64,000 bases of DNA. Origin: Pedobacter sp. BS3. Its GTDB lineage: Bacteria; Bacteroidota; Bacteroidia; Sphingobacteriales; Sphingobacteriaceae. Below the pieces are notes generated by a model. The model made no database searches. It was not told the origin of the DNA and saw nothing but the letters and a program-made list of their open reading frames with translations. Both the position numbers and the translations under genes were made by a program. This document shows, piece by piece, positions 53,581 to 62,700 of this stretch. Position 1 is the first letter of the stretch; the number at the start of each line of letters is the position of its first letter. Location: positions 310,001 through 374,000 of the forward strand of contig NZ_VTRT01000005.1 in the NCBI RefSeq assembly GCF_008274585.1. The letters are read 5' to 3'.

Positions 53581-54021
53581 ATGGCAAACGAATTGTATCA
53601 TCAATATTCCCTGCTGCTTGACAGAACGGCCCGGCGTGTAAAGCAATATGCCCAGCGGTGTTTTGCCGAGCAGCAGTTTAATATCACGGTAGACCAATGG
53701 CTGGTGCTTAAAACGTTGAATAATCACAATGATCTGAACCAGAGCGAATTGGCAGAGCTTACCGGTAAAGATCAGCCTACCTTGACCCGAATAGTAGATC
53801 TGCTGTGCAAAAAAGGTTATGCCGAAAGAAGGCAGCATGCTTCAGACCGGCGGTGTTTTGTGGTTCACCTTACGGCAGCCGGTATGGCCGTTGTTACGCA
53901 ATGGACTCCCAGGGTTAACCGGATACGAATGAAAGCCTGGAAAAACCTTACCGAACGGGATTATGAAACCCTGAAACGAATATTGAATACTATTTACAAC
54001 AATCTCGAACTGAACGAATGA
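53581..54021 (+). CDS. MarR-family transcriptional regulator
   Basis: 146 residues. The winged helix is in the middle: DQWLVLKTLNNHNDLNQSEL, recognition helix DQPTLTRIVDLLCKKG (about 67-82) and wing AERRQHASDRRCFVVHLT. Helices at both ends form the dimer. MarR proteins usually repress nearby genes until a small ligand or an oxidant binds. The stop overlaps the reductase start by four bases, so it is co-expressed with, and likely regulates, the reductase/ferredoxin pair. Confidence 0.9.
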   Translation: MANELYHQYSLLLDRTARRVKQYAQRCFAEQQFNITVDQWLVLKTLNNHNDLNQSELAELTGKDQPTLTRIVDLLCKKGYAERRQHASDRRCFVVHLTAAGMAVVTQWTPRVNRIRMKAWKNLTERDYETLKRILNTIYNNLELNE

Positions 54022-55028
54022 ATGCTATTAAAACGGATATAGGTATTATAGGCGCCGGCCCGGTCGGGCTTTTTGCAGTATTTGAAGCCGGGCTGCTCAA
54101 AATGCGTTGTCATGTAATTGATGCTCTGCCACAGGTGGGCGGTCAGCTTTCAGAAATTTATCCGCAAAAGCCGATATACGATATTCCCGGTTACCCGGAA
54201 ATTAAAGCACAGGATCTGGTTGACCGGTTATTGGAGCAAATCAGCCCTTTTGATCCGCAATTCACACTGGGCGAACGTGTTGAGATAATTGATAAGCAAC
54301 CCGACGGTTCGTTTATAGTAACAACCAACGAAAATACTACCGTGCAGTGCAAAGTAATAGTTATAGCAGGTGGGCTGGGATGCTTTGAGCCACGCAAACC
54401 GGATATTGGAAACCTGGAATTATTTGAAGGTAAAGGTGTAGCCTATATGGTGAAGAATCCCGAGCTGTTCAGGGATAAAAAAATTGTTATTGCCGGGGGC
54501 GGCGATTCCGCTTTAGACTGGACAATTTTCCTGTCGGATGTTGCTTCGGAGGTAACACTGGTGCATCGCGGCGATACATTCAGAGGGGCGCCCGATTCGG
54601 CTGAAAAAGTTTTCAGCATGGCCGAAACAGGCAGGATCCGGTTGATACTGCAATCCAATGTCACAACCATACAGGGAACCGGGCATTTGCAGCAGGTAAC
54701 TATACAAAATCGCAAAGGTGAAAGCAATGTCATCGCTGCCGACCATCTCATCCCGTTGTTTGGATTAAGCCCTAAATTGGGGCCGATAGCAAACTGGGGA
54801 TTGAATATCGACAAATCGGCAATAACCGTAAACACAGCCGATTTTGGCACCAATGTAGCAGGCATTTATGCCATTGGCGATATCAATACCTATCCGGGCA
54901 AGCTGAAGCTGATATTGTGTGGCTTTCACGAAGCGGCCCTGATGGCTCAAAGTGCATTCAAATACGTTTATCCCGATGAGAAGCTTACGTTTAAATATAC
55001 TACCGTATACGGTGTAAATTCTTTTTAA
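54018..55028 (+). CDS. Ferredoxin:NADP+ reductase, thioredoxin-reductase-like type
   Basis: 336 residues. The FAD-binding GAGPVG is at 12-17, HVIDALPQVGGQLSEIYPQK follows, and the NADP-binding GGGDSALDW begins near 160. The C-terminal AIGDINTYPGKLKLILCGFHEA is typical. There is no CxxC redox pair, which separates it from thioredoxin reductase. It passes electrons between NADPH and a ferredoxin. The next gene, 1 bp away, encodes a [2Fe-2S] ferredoxin, its likely partner. Confidence 0.9.
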   Translation: MNAIKTDIGIIGAGPVGLFAVFEAGLLKMRCHVIDALPQVGGQLSEIYPQKPIYDIPGYPEIKAQDLVDRLLEQISPFDPQFTLGERVEIIDKQPDGSFIVTTNENTTVQCKVIVIAGGLGCFEPRKPDIGNLELFEGKGVAYMVKNPELFRDKKIVIAGGGDSALDWTIFLSDVASEVTLVHRGDTFRGAPDSAEKVFSMAETGRIRLILQSNVTTIQGTGHLQQVTIQNRKGESNVIAADHLIPLFGLSPKLGPIANWGLNIDKSAITVNTADFGTNVAGIYAIGDINTYPGKLKLILCGFHEAALMAQSAFKYVYPDEKLTFKYTTVYGVNSF

Positions 55029-55029
55029 T

Positions 55030-55353
55030 ATGGCAACAATCACTGTAGAAGATCGCAATGGCGAGCGGAAAACGTTAACAATTCCCGCAAATTCGAAGCA
55101 AAATTTAATGGAATCGTTAAAGGAGGCCGGGTATCGGATACTGGCAACCTGTGGCGGAATAGCGCTATGTGCCACCTGTTTGATAGAGGTGCTGCAGGGT
55201 GCAGAACAGCTTCCCGGCCCCACGGGTGCAGAACTGGACATGCTGGATATACTGCCGCATACCGCATCCGGCGATCGCTTATCGTGCCAGCTTTGGAATA
55301 ATCAAATCCCGGATGGATTGACAATTCGCCTTAAAGGCGATGAACATTCATAA
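55030..55353 (+). CDS. [2Fe-2S] ferredoxin, adrenodoxin/plant-type fold
   Basis: 107 residues. The cluster ligands are Cys41, Cys47 and Cys50 (CGGIALCATC) and Cys86 (RLSCQLW), with the spacing of adrenodoxin-like ferredoxins. It is cytoplasmic. Directly behind the reductase gene, it would receive electrons from NADPH and feed an oxygenase, a desaturase or Fe-S assembly. No such terminal enzyme is encoded next to it, so its client is unknown. Confidence 0.9.
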   Translation: MATITVEDRNGERKTLTIPANSKQNLMESLKEAGYRILATCGGIALCATCLIEVLQGAEQLPGPTGAELDMLDILPHTASGDRLSCQLWNNQIPDGLTIRLKGDEHS

Positions 55354-55456
55354 GCCGTAGATGTTATGATACAAAGGTTGATTTTGACTTTTAACATCGC
55401 AGGGCTTTTGATTTTGCAGTTTTTTATTTTTGAGTTTTAACTTTTGACTTTTTAAC

Positions 55457-56746
55457 ATGGATCACAAATTTCCTAAAGTTGTTATTGTTGGCGGCGGATT
55501 TGGAGGGATAGAATTAGCCAAGAAACTACGGGGCAGGGAAGTACACGTATTAATGCTCGACAGGCATAATTATCATACATTTCAGCCCTTATTATACCAG
55601 GTTGCAACCGGTGGGCTTGAACCCGATTCTATTGCATTTCCGTTGCGAAAGATATTTAAAGGCCAGAAAAATTTTACATTCAGAAATACCGAAGTAAAAC
55701 AGATCTTCCCCGAGCGTAACGTGGTAGATACCAGTATCGGAGAGATCGGTTATGATTACCTGGTGCTTGCCACCGGTTCAGATACCAATTTCTTTGGCTC
55801 CAAAGAGCTTGAGCATTATACCATGCCCATGAAAACCATACCCGAGGCGCTTAACCTGCGGAGCATGATTTTGCAAAACCTCGAAGAAGCATTAATTGAA
55901 ACCGACCCCGAAAAGAAAGCCGGACTGCTCAATTTTGTGATAGTTGGAGCGGGGCCCACCGGTGTGGAGCTGGCCGGGGCGATTTCCGAGCTGAAACGGC
56001 ACATCCTGCATAAAGATTACCCGGAGTTAGACCCCAACAATATGCACGTGTACCTGGTAGAAGGTTCTGACGTGGTATTGGGCCCAATGTCAGAGAAGTC
56101 GCATCGCAACGCGTATCAATTCTTGCTGGATATGGGAGTGAATGTGCTTACCGGCGTACGTGTTTTAAATTACGATGGTCTCCATCTCAATTTATCATCC
56201 GGGCAAAGCATTATTTCAGAAAATGTGATCTGGTCTGCCGGAGTATTAGGCGAAGTTATTCCGGGTATCCCGAAGGATAGCGTGGTGCGGGGAAACCGTA
56301 TCCGGGTAGATGAGATAAACCGTGTGATCGGTTTCGATAATATTTTCGCTATTGGCGATGTAGCTTCTATGAGCACCGATGAGTATCCCAACGGGCATCC
56401 CGGTGTTGCCCCAGTAGCGCAGCAGCAGGGAAGACACCTGGCTAAAAACATCATTCACCTGATCAATAAAGAACCTACCGAGCCGTTTAAGTACTTTGAT
56501 AAAGGTTCGATGGCTACCGTAGGGCGCAATAAAGCTGTGGTAGATATTGGTAAGCTGCATTTCAGTGGATTTTTTGCCTGGTTTGTGTGGATGTTCGTTC
56601 ACCTGATGACCTTAGTAGGTTTCAGGAACAAGGTGGTTACGTTTGTAAACTGGGTGTGGAGCTATTTCAGCTACGACCGTGGTATCCGCCTGATCATTCG
56701 CCCTTTTAACCGCCAGTCAATGACGGAAGATACACGGCAGAAATAA
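55457..56746 (+). CDS. Type II NADH:quinone oxidoreductase (NDH-2)
   Basis: 429 residues. It has two Rossmann motifs, GGGFGG at 12-17 for FAD and GAGPTGVELAG near 165 for NADH. The FAIGDVAS segment binds FAD, and a hydrophobic C-terminal stretch (FFAWFVWMFVHLMTLVGF, then WSYFSY) anchors the enzyme to the membrane surface. It oxidises NADH and reduces menaquinone without pumping protons. A 103-bp T-rich gap separates it from the ferredoxin, so it may have its own promoter. Confidence 0.93.
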   Translation: MDHKFPKVVIVGGGFGGIELAKKLRGREVHVLMLDRHNYHTFQPLLYQVATGGLEPDSIAFPLRKIFKGQKNFTFRNTEVKQIFPERNVVDTSIGEIGYDYLVLATGSDTNFFGSKELEHYTMPMKTIPEALNLRSMILQNLEEALIETDPEKKAGLLNFVIVGAGPTGVELAGAISELKRHILHKDYPELDPNNMHVYLVEGSDVVLGPMSEKSHRNAYQFLLDMGVNVLTGVRVLNYDGLHLNLSSGQSIISENVIWSAGVLGEVIPGIPKDSVVRGNRIRVDEINRVIGFDNIFAIGDVASMSTDEYPNGHPGVAPVAQQQGRHLAKNIIHLINKEPTEPFKYFDKGSMATVGRNKAVVDIGKLHFSGFFAWFVWMFVHLMTLVGFRNKVVTFVNWVWSYFSYDRGIRLIIRPFNRQSMTEDTRQK

Positions 56747-56984
56747 TTCGGTTAAACAATTTTAGATTGGCGAATTACGATCTGACCTGATCTGATTTAA
56801 CCATTTCAGGCCATACACGCATTTATTCCATTCAGAATATTTCCAGCTATTCACCTAAGAAAGCCGGTTGCAGCCTATTCAGGCTTTTCATGATACCAAA
56901 ACATCCATAATTAACGCGGGGATTTTGCTTCGCAGCTACTTCGTGGTCTCCTCTACCGAGACTTCGCATAGGCGTCAAGTTAAG

Positions 56985-57256
56985 AATCAAGCTCAGGGTG
57001 ACGGGGTTCAGGGCCTTTTAGCTCTGTCTGTGCCGCCATTTCGCTTGTTGTTTTTTTGCTCATAACTATATAAAATAAATAAATTAATTAATAATCAAAA
57101 ATTTAACGCTAATGCGAAGGCCGGGATCTTCGTCTAAAGATTTCGGGAAAGCAACCGAGCAAGGCGAGCTCATGAATACCATTGAGAAACATAAAGACTA
57201 ATGAATAACCTCTGTTAAACCCGTTTTGAGCAGGATTATTAATCGGGCTCAGGTTA
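56985..57256. repeat. Long dispersed repeat, copy B (copy A at 510-795)
   Basis: The order of landmarks is as in copy A: CAGGGTGACGGGGTT, TTTTAGCTCTGTCTGTG, GGGAAAGCAACCGA, GAGCTCATGAATACCA, GTTTTGAGCAGGATTATTAATCG. It fills much of the 776-bp gap between NDH-2 and the third SusC. Copy A lies inside the inverted-repeat element at 181-816. Here the right end GGGCTCAGGTTAAAC only loosely resembles the terminal repeat of that element. Confidence 0.6.
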
Positions 57257-57425
57257 AACTAAAGTTTATTAAAGGGCATAAATGTTTCATGTGGTTATAA
57301 GCATGATGCCGGATACACGCTGTCATAATGTTTACAAAAGCAGCATCTTATCTTTCTTTTTGTTCTTTAAAATAGTTTATTATTTATTTAATAGTATTTA
57401 AAACTGTTAAAAATAATTTCAAACA

Positions 57426-57473
57426 GCAGGATGGTACATAACAGATATGGTAGCTGTCCGGTCTAACTTTATG
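57426..57473 (+). promoter_or_regulatory. Conserved upstream element of the third SusC
   Basis: A block ending GTACATAACAGATA (57426-57447) is followed, after exactly 15 bases, by CTAACTTTATG (57463-57473). The same two blocks with the same spacing occur at 62384-62431 before the fourth SusC. TAACTTTA is close to the -7 consensus TAnnTTTG. The first block is thus in the position of an activator or -33 element. AACTATTTAAA at 57501-57511 is a second shared motif near the start codon. Confidence 0.5.
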
Positions 57474-57522
57474 TAAACCAATTTACTCTCATCATGCAAT
57501 AACTATTTAAATCTAAATTATT

Positions 57523-60500
57523 ATGGAAAAAAGTCAACATTTCGAAATCAGATGCCGGTACTGTTACCTGCTATTACTTATTCTGTTTAGCAGTATTCAG
57601 GCGTTCCCGCAGGCTCAAAATGGTATAATAAAAGGAAAGGTCAGCGATCAGTCGGGGCCGCTGGCAGGCGCCTCTGTATCGGTTTCGGGTACATCGTACG
57701 GTGCTGTAGCCGATGTAGAAGGAAATTATATGATCAGGGTTCCCGAAGGTACTTATACCGTTGTGGCATCTTTTATTGGTTACACTAAGGCAATAGCTAA
57801 AGATGTTAAAGTGACCGCCGGTGCAGAAACAAGTACCAATTTTAGCCTGGTAACCAATAACCAGCTACAGGAAGTAGTTGTAAGCTATGGTAAGCAGAGA
57901 GCACGTGAAGTTACCGGTTCTATTGGTGTGGTTGAAGCCAAAGGAATGCAGGATATGCCGGTAAACCAGTTTGCACAGCAGTTACAGGGCAAAGTTGCCG
58001 GTGTGCAGGTTTCACAGCAGAGTGGGAAACCCGGGCAGGGTGTTAGTTTTCGCATCCGGGGGGCCGCTTCGTTCTATGCCGATAACCAGCCGCTTTTTGT
58101 GATCGATGGTATCCCGATCACAGGTAGCATCAATAATATCAATCCAAGCGAAATAGAAAGTTTCAGTATCTTAAAAGATGCTTCGGCTACGTCGTTATAT
58201 GGTTCAAGAGCAGCCAACGGTGTAGTGCTGATTACCACAAAGCATGCAAAGGCAGGCGAATCAAAAATAGAGTTCTCCGGTAACTACGGTACCCAGAAGA
58301 TACCAACCGAAAGAGTCCCTAAACCGATGAACGCAGAACAGTTTGCCCGGTTTATGCAGGAACGCTATGAAGACAAAGTAAAATATGAGAATTTTAACCC
58401 GGCCAATATACCTGCTGAGTACCAGGGCGATGTATCAAGGTATGGCGAAGGTACTAACTGGTACAAACTGCTAACCCGTACGGCGCCTATTCAAAATTAT
58501 GATCTGAGCATACAATCGGCTCGCGAGCATTCCTCATCTACCGTTATTGCCGGCTACCAGGAGCAGCAGGGAGTAATTATCAATAATGGAACAAAGCTTT
58601 TCTCGCTTCGTGCCAACCAGGATCTGACATTAAGCAATAATAAGCTGAAATTAGGGTTTAGTATAGCGCCAAGCTATCGTATAGATCATAATAACCGTTT
58701 GGGAACAGACGGGGTTAGCGGTCTTTTTGAACGTTTCTTTGAGGCCAGCCCGTTGATCAGCCCATACAATGAAGACGGAAGCTACATTCGTGCTGTAAAT
58801 TCACCGGGTATGGTAAGCTATATTAACCCCCTGGCCATTTATAATCTTACCAACGATGATTATTATACTACCCGCATTTTAGCAAGTACCTACCTTAATT
58901 ACGAATTTTTGCCGGGCCTAAGCATTAAAACCAATGTATCGGTAGATAAAGGAGCCGAAACCCGTAAATATTTCCAGTCGGGGCAGGTAACCTCTACGCC
59001 GGGACAGACCACCGGAACCAGCTCTTCGGTTGATAACGGCTCATGGACAGTAGAAACAAACCTGGAGTACAAAAAGACGTTTTTTGAAGATCATCACATA
59101 GAAGCCCTGGTAGGCTACTCGGCACAAAAGTTTTCTCAAAACGGTAATACCCTGACGGGGCTGGGCTTTGCCAGCGATGATATTGAATACCTCACAGCGG
59201 CTACCAGTGTTACCGGGAACAGTAGCTATACGGCATATTCCATGCTCTCTACCATTGCCCGTTTAAACTATAATTACAAAGGTAAATACCTGTTATCCGG
59301 CGCTTTCAGGCGTGATGGCTCCTCCCGTTTTGGTGAAAACTCACAGTATGGAGTTTTTCCCTCTATATCTGCCGGCTGGATAGTGAGCGATGAGCCGTTC
59401 ATGGCAAAATTCAGGCAGATCGACCTGTTAAAAATACGGGCGGGCTATGGTCTGACCGGTAATAATTCTTTCCCCAGAAATTATGAGGCCCAGGCAACTA
59501 TTGGTAATTATTATTACAATTTTAATAATACGATTACCCAGGGATCGATCAATAACCGGTTGCCTAATAAGGATTTGCGGTGGGAGCGTAATAAGCAGTT
59601 TGACATAGGTCTGGACATAGCGGTATTGAGCAACCGGATCAGCTTTACATACGACTATTATCATAAAATTACCGATGACCTGATTATGAGCAGGCCGATG
59701 CCTAAATCTTCAGGATTTGCGGACATACTTGATAATGTAGGCAAGCTGGAAATGTGGGGGCATGAGTTTACGGTATCATCCCGGAATTTAACCGGTAAGC
59801 TGACATGGAATACCAGCTTAAATCTTTCTTTCGACAGGAATTTGATTAAAACATTGGTTTCTCCGGGCTATATCCGGCGCAACAATACGGTAACATCCGA
59901 TTACTATCGGCAGCAGGAAGGGCATCACCTCGGAGAGTTTTACGGGTTTGTATTCTTAGGATTATACAAAGATGCGGCAGATCTGGCTAATTCTGCCAAA
60001 TATTTGCCTACTGCAACTAACCCGAACGGAAGCTCTGATGTGGGTACGATCAAGGTTAAGGATATTAATGGTGATGGTGTAATTGACGATGTGAACGACC
60101 GTACGTTTATTGGCGATCCAACGCCAACTTTTACCGGTGGGATGATTAACAATTTCAGGTACAAAAATTTTGACCTGAATATTGATATGACCTTCTCGGT
60201 AGGAGGCAAGCTGTTAAATGCTGCAAAATGGGCCTACCAAACCAATATGGATGGCTCCCGCGTGCTGCTGGCCGATGTGCTGGATAATTACTGGCGCTCG
60301 CCTGAAAATCCGGGCTCCGGTGCTTATCCGCGTACCAAAACCGGGACAACAGCCCTTGGCCGGGAAGTTAACTCTCAGTGGATAGAGAACGGTTCTTACC
60401 TTGCCGCTAAAAATATCTCGCTGGGATATACCGTACCATTGAAAAAGAACGTGATGTTTAAAAATATAAGAGTATATGCCTCTGTGCAGCAGGCCTTTGT

Positions 60501-60636
60501 AATAACCGGTTATAGCGGTATGAACCCGGAAGTTAACGTGGGTGGAGCCGACCCAACATCTGGCTGGGGAGTAGATGAAAATGCGTATCCCATTCCGCGA
60601 ACATTCTCGCTGGGTATTACAACAACTCTTAAATAA
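57523..60636 (+). CDS. SusC/RagA-type TonB-dependent transporter (third pair)
   Basis: 1037 residues. The signal sequence ends near residue 32 (QAFPQ). Then come a regulatory-like beta domain (GKVSDQSGPLAGASVSVSG), the plug start LQEVVVSYGKQRAREVTGS, plug motifs FRIRGAASFYADNQPLFVIDG and LKDASATSLYGSRAANGVVLITT, and a barrel ending SLGITTTLK. It is an outer-membrane importer for a glycan or peptide, substrate unknown. With its SusD 17 bp downstream it forms a separate unit from the xylan-type locus, without glycoside hydrolases in the window. Confidence 0.94.
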   Translation: MEKSQHFEIRCRYCYLLLLILFSSIQAFPQAQNGIIKGKVSDQSGPLAGASVSVSGTSYGAVADVEGNYMIRVPEGTYTVVASFIGYTKAIAKDVKVTAGAETSTNFSLVTNNQLQEVVVSYGKQRAREVTGSIGVVEAKGMQDMPVNQFAQQLQGKVAGVQVSQQSGKPGQGVSFRIRGAASFYADNQPLFVIDGIPITGSINNINPSEIESFSILKDASATSLYGSRAANGVVLITTKHAKAGESKIEFSGNYGTQKIPTERVPKPMNAEQFARFMQERYEDKVKYENFNPANIPAEYQGDVSRYGEGTNWYKLLTRTAPIQNYDLSIQSAREHSSSTVIAGYQEQQGVIINNGTKLFSLRANQDLTLSNNKLKLGFSIAPSYRIDHNNRLGTDGVSGLFERFFEASPLISPYNEDGSYIRAVNSPGMVSYINPLAIYNLTNDDYYTTRILASTYLNYEFLPGLSIKTNVSVDKGAETRKYFQSGQVTSTPGQTTGTSSSVDNGSWTVETNLEYKKTFFEDHHIEALVGYSAQKFSQNGNTLTGLGFASDDIEYLTAATSVTGNSSYTAYSMLSTIARLNYNYKGKYLLSGAFRRDGSSRFGENSQYGVFPSISAGWIVSDEPFMAKFRQIDLLKIRAGYGLTGNNSFPRNYEAQATIGNYYYNFNNTITQGSINNRLPNKDLRWERNKQFDIGLDIAVLSNRISFTYDYYHKITDDLIMSRPMPKSSGFADILDNVGKLEMWGHEFTVSSRNLTGKLTWNTSLNLSFDRNLIKTLVSPGYIRRNNTVTSDYYRQQEGHHLGEFYGFVFLGLYKDAADLANSAKYLPTATNPNGSSDVGTIKVKDINGDGVIDDVNDRTFIGDPTPTFTGGMINNFRYKNFDLNIDMTFSVGGKLLNAAKWAYQTNMDGSRVLLADVLDNYWRSPENPGSGAYPRTKTGTTALGREVNSQWIENGSYLAAKNISLGYTVPLKKNVMFKNIRVYASVQQAFVITGYSGMNPEVNVGGADPTSGWGVDENAYPIPRTFSLGITTTLK

Positions 60637-60653
60637 GCATATACAGTAATTAT

Positions 60654-62183
60654 ATGATCAAAGTTATGAAAAAGACAGTTATAGCGTTTGCCTTGTTGGC
60701 ACTAACAGCGGCAACATCCTGTAATAAAGATTTTATTGATTTAAAACCTAAGGACTCTTATACCGATGAGGTATTTTACAAAACCGAAGAGCAGTTCAAG
60801 TCTGCTGTTGTTGCAGCGTATGCACCGCTCAGGGATGTGCTGGTAAATGATTATTTTACTTCAGAAATGCACTCGGATAATACCGGTTATCAGCCTATAC
60901 CTTCTAACCGGGGTACCGCTTACATTGAGCGGGAAAATATTTCTGATTTTACTAACACGTCCACCAATGCTTATGCGGCAGCAACCTGGGAGCATAGCTA
61001 TAAGGGCATTTCCAGGTGTAATATTATAATCGGTAAATTGTCTGCGGCCGATATTCCCGAAGCCACAAAGACCAATCTTGACGGACAGGCTAAATTTTTA
61101 CGGGCATTAAATTATTTCAAGCTGGTGCGTTTGTTTGGCCCCCTGCCGTTATTCACCACCGAAGTAACCAGGGCCGATGATGCGTTCATACCCCGTTCGT
61201 CGGTAGACGAGGTATATGCCCAGATCATTGCGGATGCGAAAGATGCAATTAATGAGCTGCCTGCACCTGCGTTCCCGCAAACCGGCGTTGCAACCAAAGG
61301 CGCTGCAACCATGTTGCTGGCCGAAGTGTATGCTACACAAAAAAAATGGACTGATGCAGAACAACTGTTGAGGAATTTGCTGACAATGGGCTATGCTTTA
61401 AATGCTAATTATGCCGATGTATTTAATCCTGCCAATAAGAACAGTAAAGAATCCATTTTCGAGATCCAGTTTTTGGGCGGTACGGTAACCGGTTCAACAC
61501 CAAACCCGCTATCGTTTCATTTTATTCCAAGAAGTACAGATACCAAATTATTGACCGGTATTACTGTAAATAACACCAGCACCGGTGGCTGGAATACCCC
61601 CACTCAAAATCTGATCAATGATTTTGAACCGAATGACAAGCGTTTGGATGCTTCTATCGGTATAGCCGAGGGAACATATAATGCCAGCGATTATTTTACT
61701 TATTCGGCAGTTAAAAGTATTATTAATTATACCCCGGCTCCCGGCAAGGTCGGTGTGCCTTACATTAAAAAGTATTTACATTCACCATTGCCCAACGCAA
61801 CCGGGTCAAGTGATGATTTTCCGATTTACCGTTATGCTGATGCACTGCTGCTTTTGGCCGAAGCGCTGAATGAGCAGCCCGGCAAATCATCGCAAGCGTT
61901 AACGTATTTAAACATGGTGCGTGACAGGGCCTTTGGAGCAGGAGTGAGCCCCATCACTACAACAGACCCGAATGCTTTACGCGAAATTATTTACCACGAG
62001 CGCAGGGTTGAATTAGCCTTTGAAAATCACCGGTGGGAAGATCTGCTCAGAACAGGCCGGGCAATCAGCGTGATGAATGCTTTTGGAATAACCATTGATA
62101 ATCACAATCTGCTGTTCCCTGTACCAGACGCTGAAATAGGTGTGAATCCTAAATTGCTCCCCCAAAATCCGGGATATTTTTAA
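60654..62183 (+). CDS. SusD/RagB-type lipoprotein (third pair)
   Basis: 509 residues from 60654. The ATG at 60666 (MKKTVIAFALLALTAATSC) is a likelier start for the signal peptide. The lipobox is TAATSC. SusD hallmarks are GQAKFLRALNYFKLVRLFGPLP, PRSSVDEVYAQIIADAKDAI and HERRVELAFENHRWEDLLRTG. It partners the SusC upstream. A strong terminator follows at 62258. Confidence 0.94.
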   Translation: MIKVMKKTVIAFALLALTAATSCNKDFIDLKPKDSYTDEVFYKTEEQFKSAVVAAYAPLRDVLVNDYFTSEMHSDNTGYQPIPSNRGTAYIERENISDFTNTSTNAYAAATWEHSYKGISRCNIIIGKLSAADIPEATKTNLDGQAKFLRALNYFKLVRLFGPLPLFTTEVTRADDAFIPRSSVDEVYAQIIADAKDAINELPAPAFPQTGVATKGAATMLLAEVYATQKKWTDAEQLLRNLLTMGYALNANYADVFNPANKNSKESIFEIQFLGGTVTGSTPNPLSFHFIPRSTDTKLLTGITVNNTSTGGWNTPTQNLINDFEPNDKRLDASIGIAEGTYNASDYFTYSAVKSIINYTPAPGKVGVPYIKKYLHSPLPNATGSSDDFPIYRYADALLLLAEALNEQPGKSSQALTYLNMVRDRAFGAGVSPITTTDPNALREIIYHERRVELAFENHRWEDLLRTGRAISVMNAFGITIDNHNLLFPVPDAEIGVNPKLLPQNPGYF

Positions 62184-62257
62184 AGAATAAATTGCTTTGT
62201 CTGACTGGTTTAAGTTTTTCTCTCTTAACATCTACCCTGGTTATAATTAGTTTATCG

Positions 62258-62287
62258 GGCTCTCCCGCCTATCGGGAGAGCCTTTTT
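62258..62287 (+). terminator. Rho-independent terminator after the third SusD
   Basis: GGCTCTCCCG pairs perfectly with CGGGAGAGCC around a 5-base loop, followed by TTTTTATTTT. It is the clearest intrinsic terminator of the window and closes the third SusC/SusD operon. Confidence 0.9.
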
Positions 62288-62383
62288 ATTTTCTCTCACG
62301 GTATTGTATTTCATGATAAACCTGGTGGAAATAATATAATGGTTACTTAATGCTTATTTAATAGCCTCTCCGGTAATTAGCAG

Positions 62384-62431
62384 GCAGGATAGTACATAAC
62401 AGATACCGATCACACTTCATCTAATTTTATG
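62384..62431 (+). promoter_or_regulatory. Conserved upstream element of the fourth SusC
   Basis: The block ending GTACATAACAGATA (62384-62405), a 15-base spacer and CTAATTTTATG (62421-62431) match the element before the third SusC at 57426-57473 in sequence and spacing. The shared leader motif AACTATTTAAA follows at 62471-62481. The nearest ATG (62491) opens a 38-codon frame. The SusC itself starts 210 bp further on. Confidence 0.5.
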
Positions 62432-62490
62432 ACACTAACAGCACGAAACTGCTTACGCAGTTTATTAACTAACTATTTAAACCATAAGTT

Positions 62491-62607
62491 ATGAACCGGA
62501 AATTTTACTTGAGAACAGGATGTTATCACAACATCCGGCCTCTGCGGCATCTTGTATTCGCTCTGAACAGTCACATACCAAATAAAAATAATACAGGCTT
62601 TATTTAG
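62491..62607 (+). other. 38-codon open frame in the leader of the fourth SusC
   Basis: The frame starts MNRKFYLRTGCYHNIRPLRH and ends at TAG 62605-62607. It begins at the place where a SusC start is expected relative to the conserved AACTATTTAAA motif, and it is in the same frame as the SusC at 62701. It reads like the basic N-terminal extension of some longer SusC proteins. It may be a leader peptide, or the relic of an older start cut off by a stop codon. Confidence 0.3.
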
Positions 62608-62700
62608 CCTTCATCTCTGCTTCAGAAGATCACACTCACAGAAACGGGAGAGTTCATCTATCATTTATTTATAAATCTATAATCTATAAACTTTTTTATT

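Noticed and set aside
55354-55456. T-rich repeats as a regulatory element before NDH-2
   Set aside because: TTTGACTTTTAAC-like runs are low complexity, and I could not define a promoter in them.
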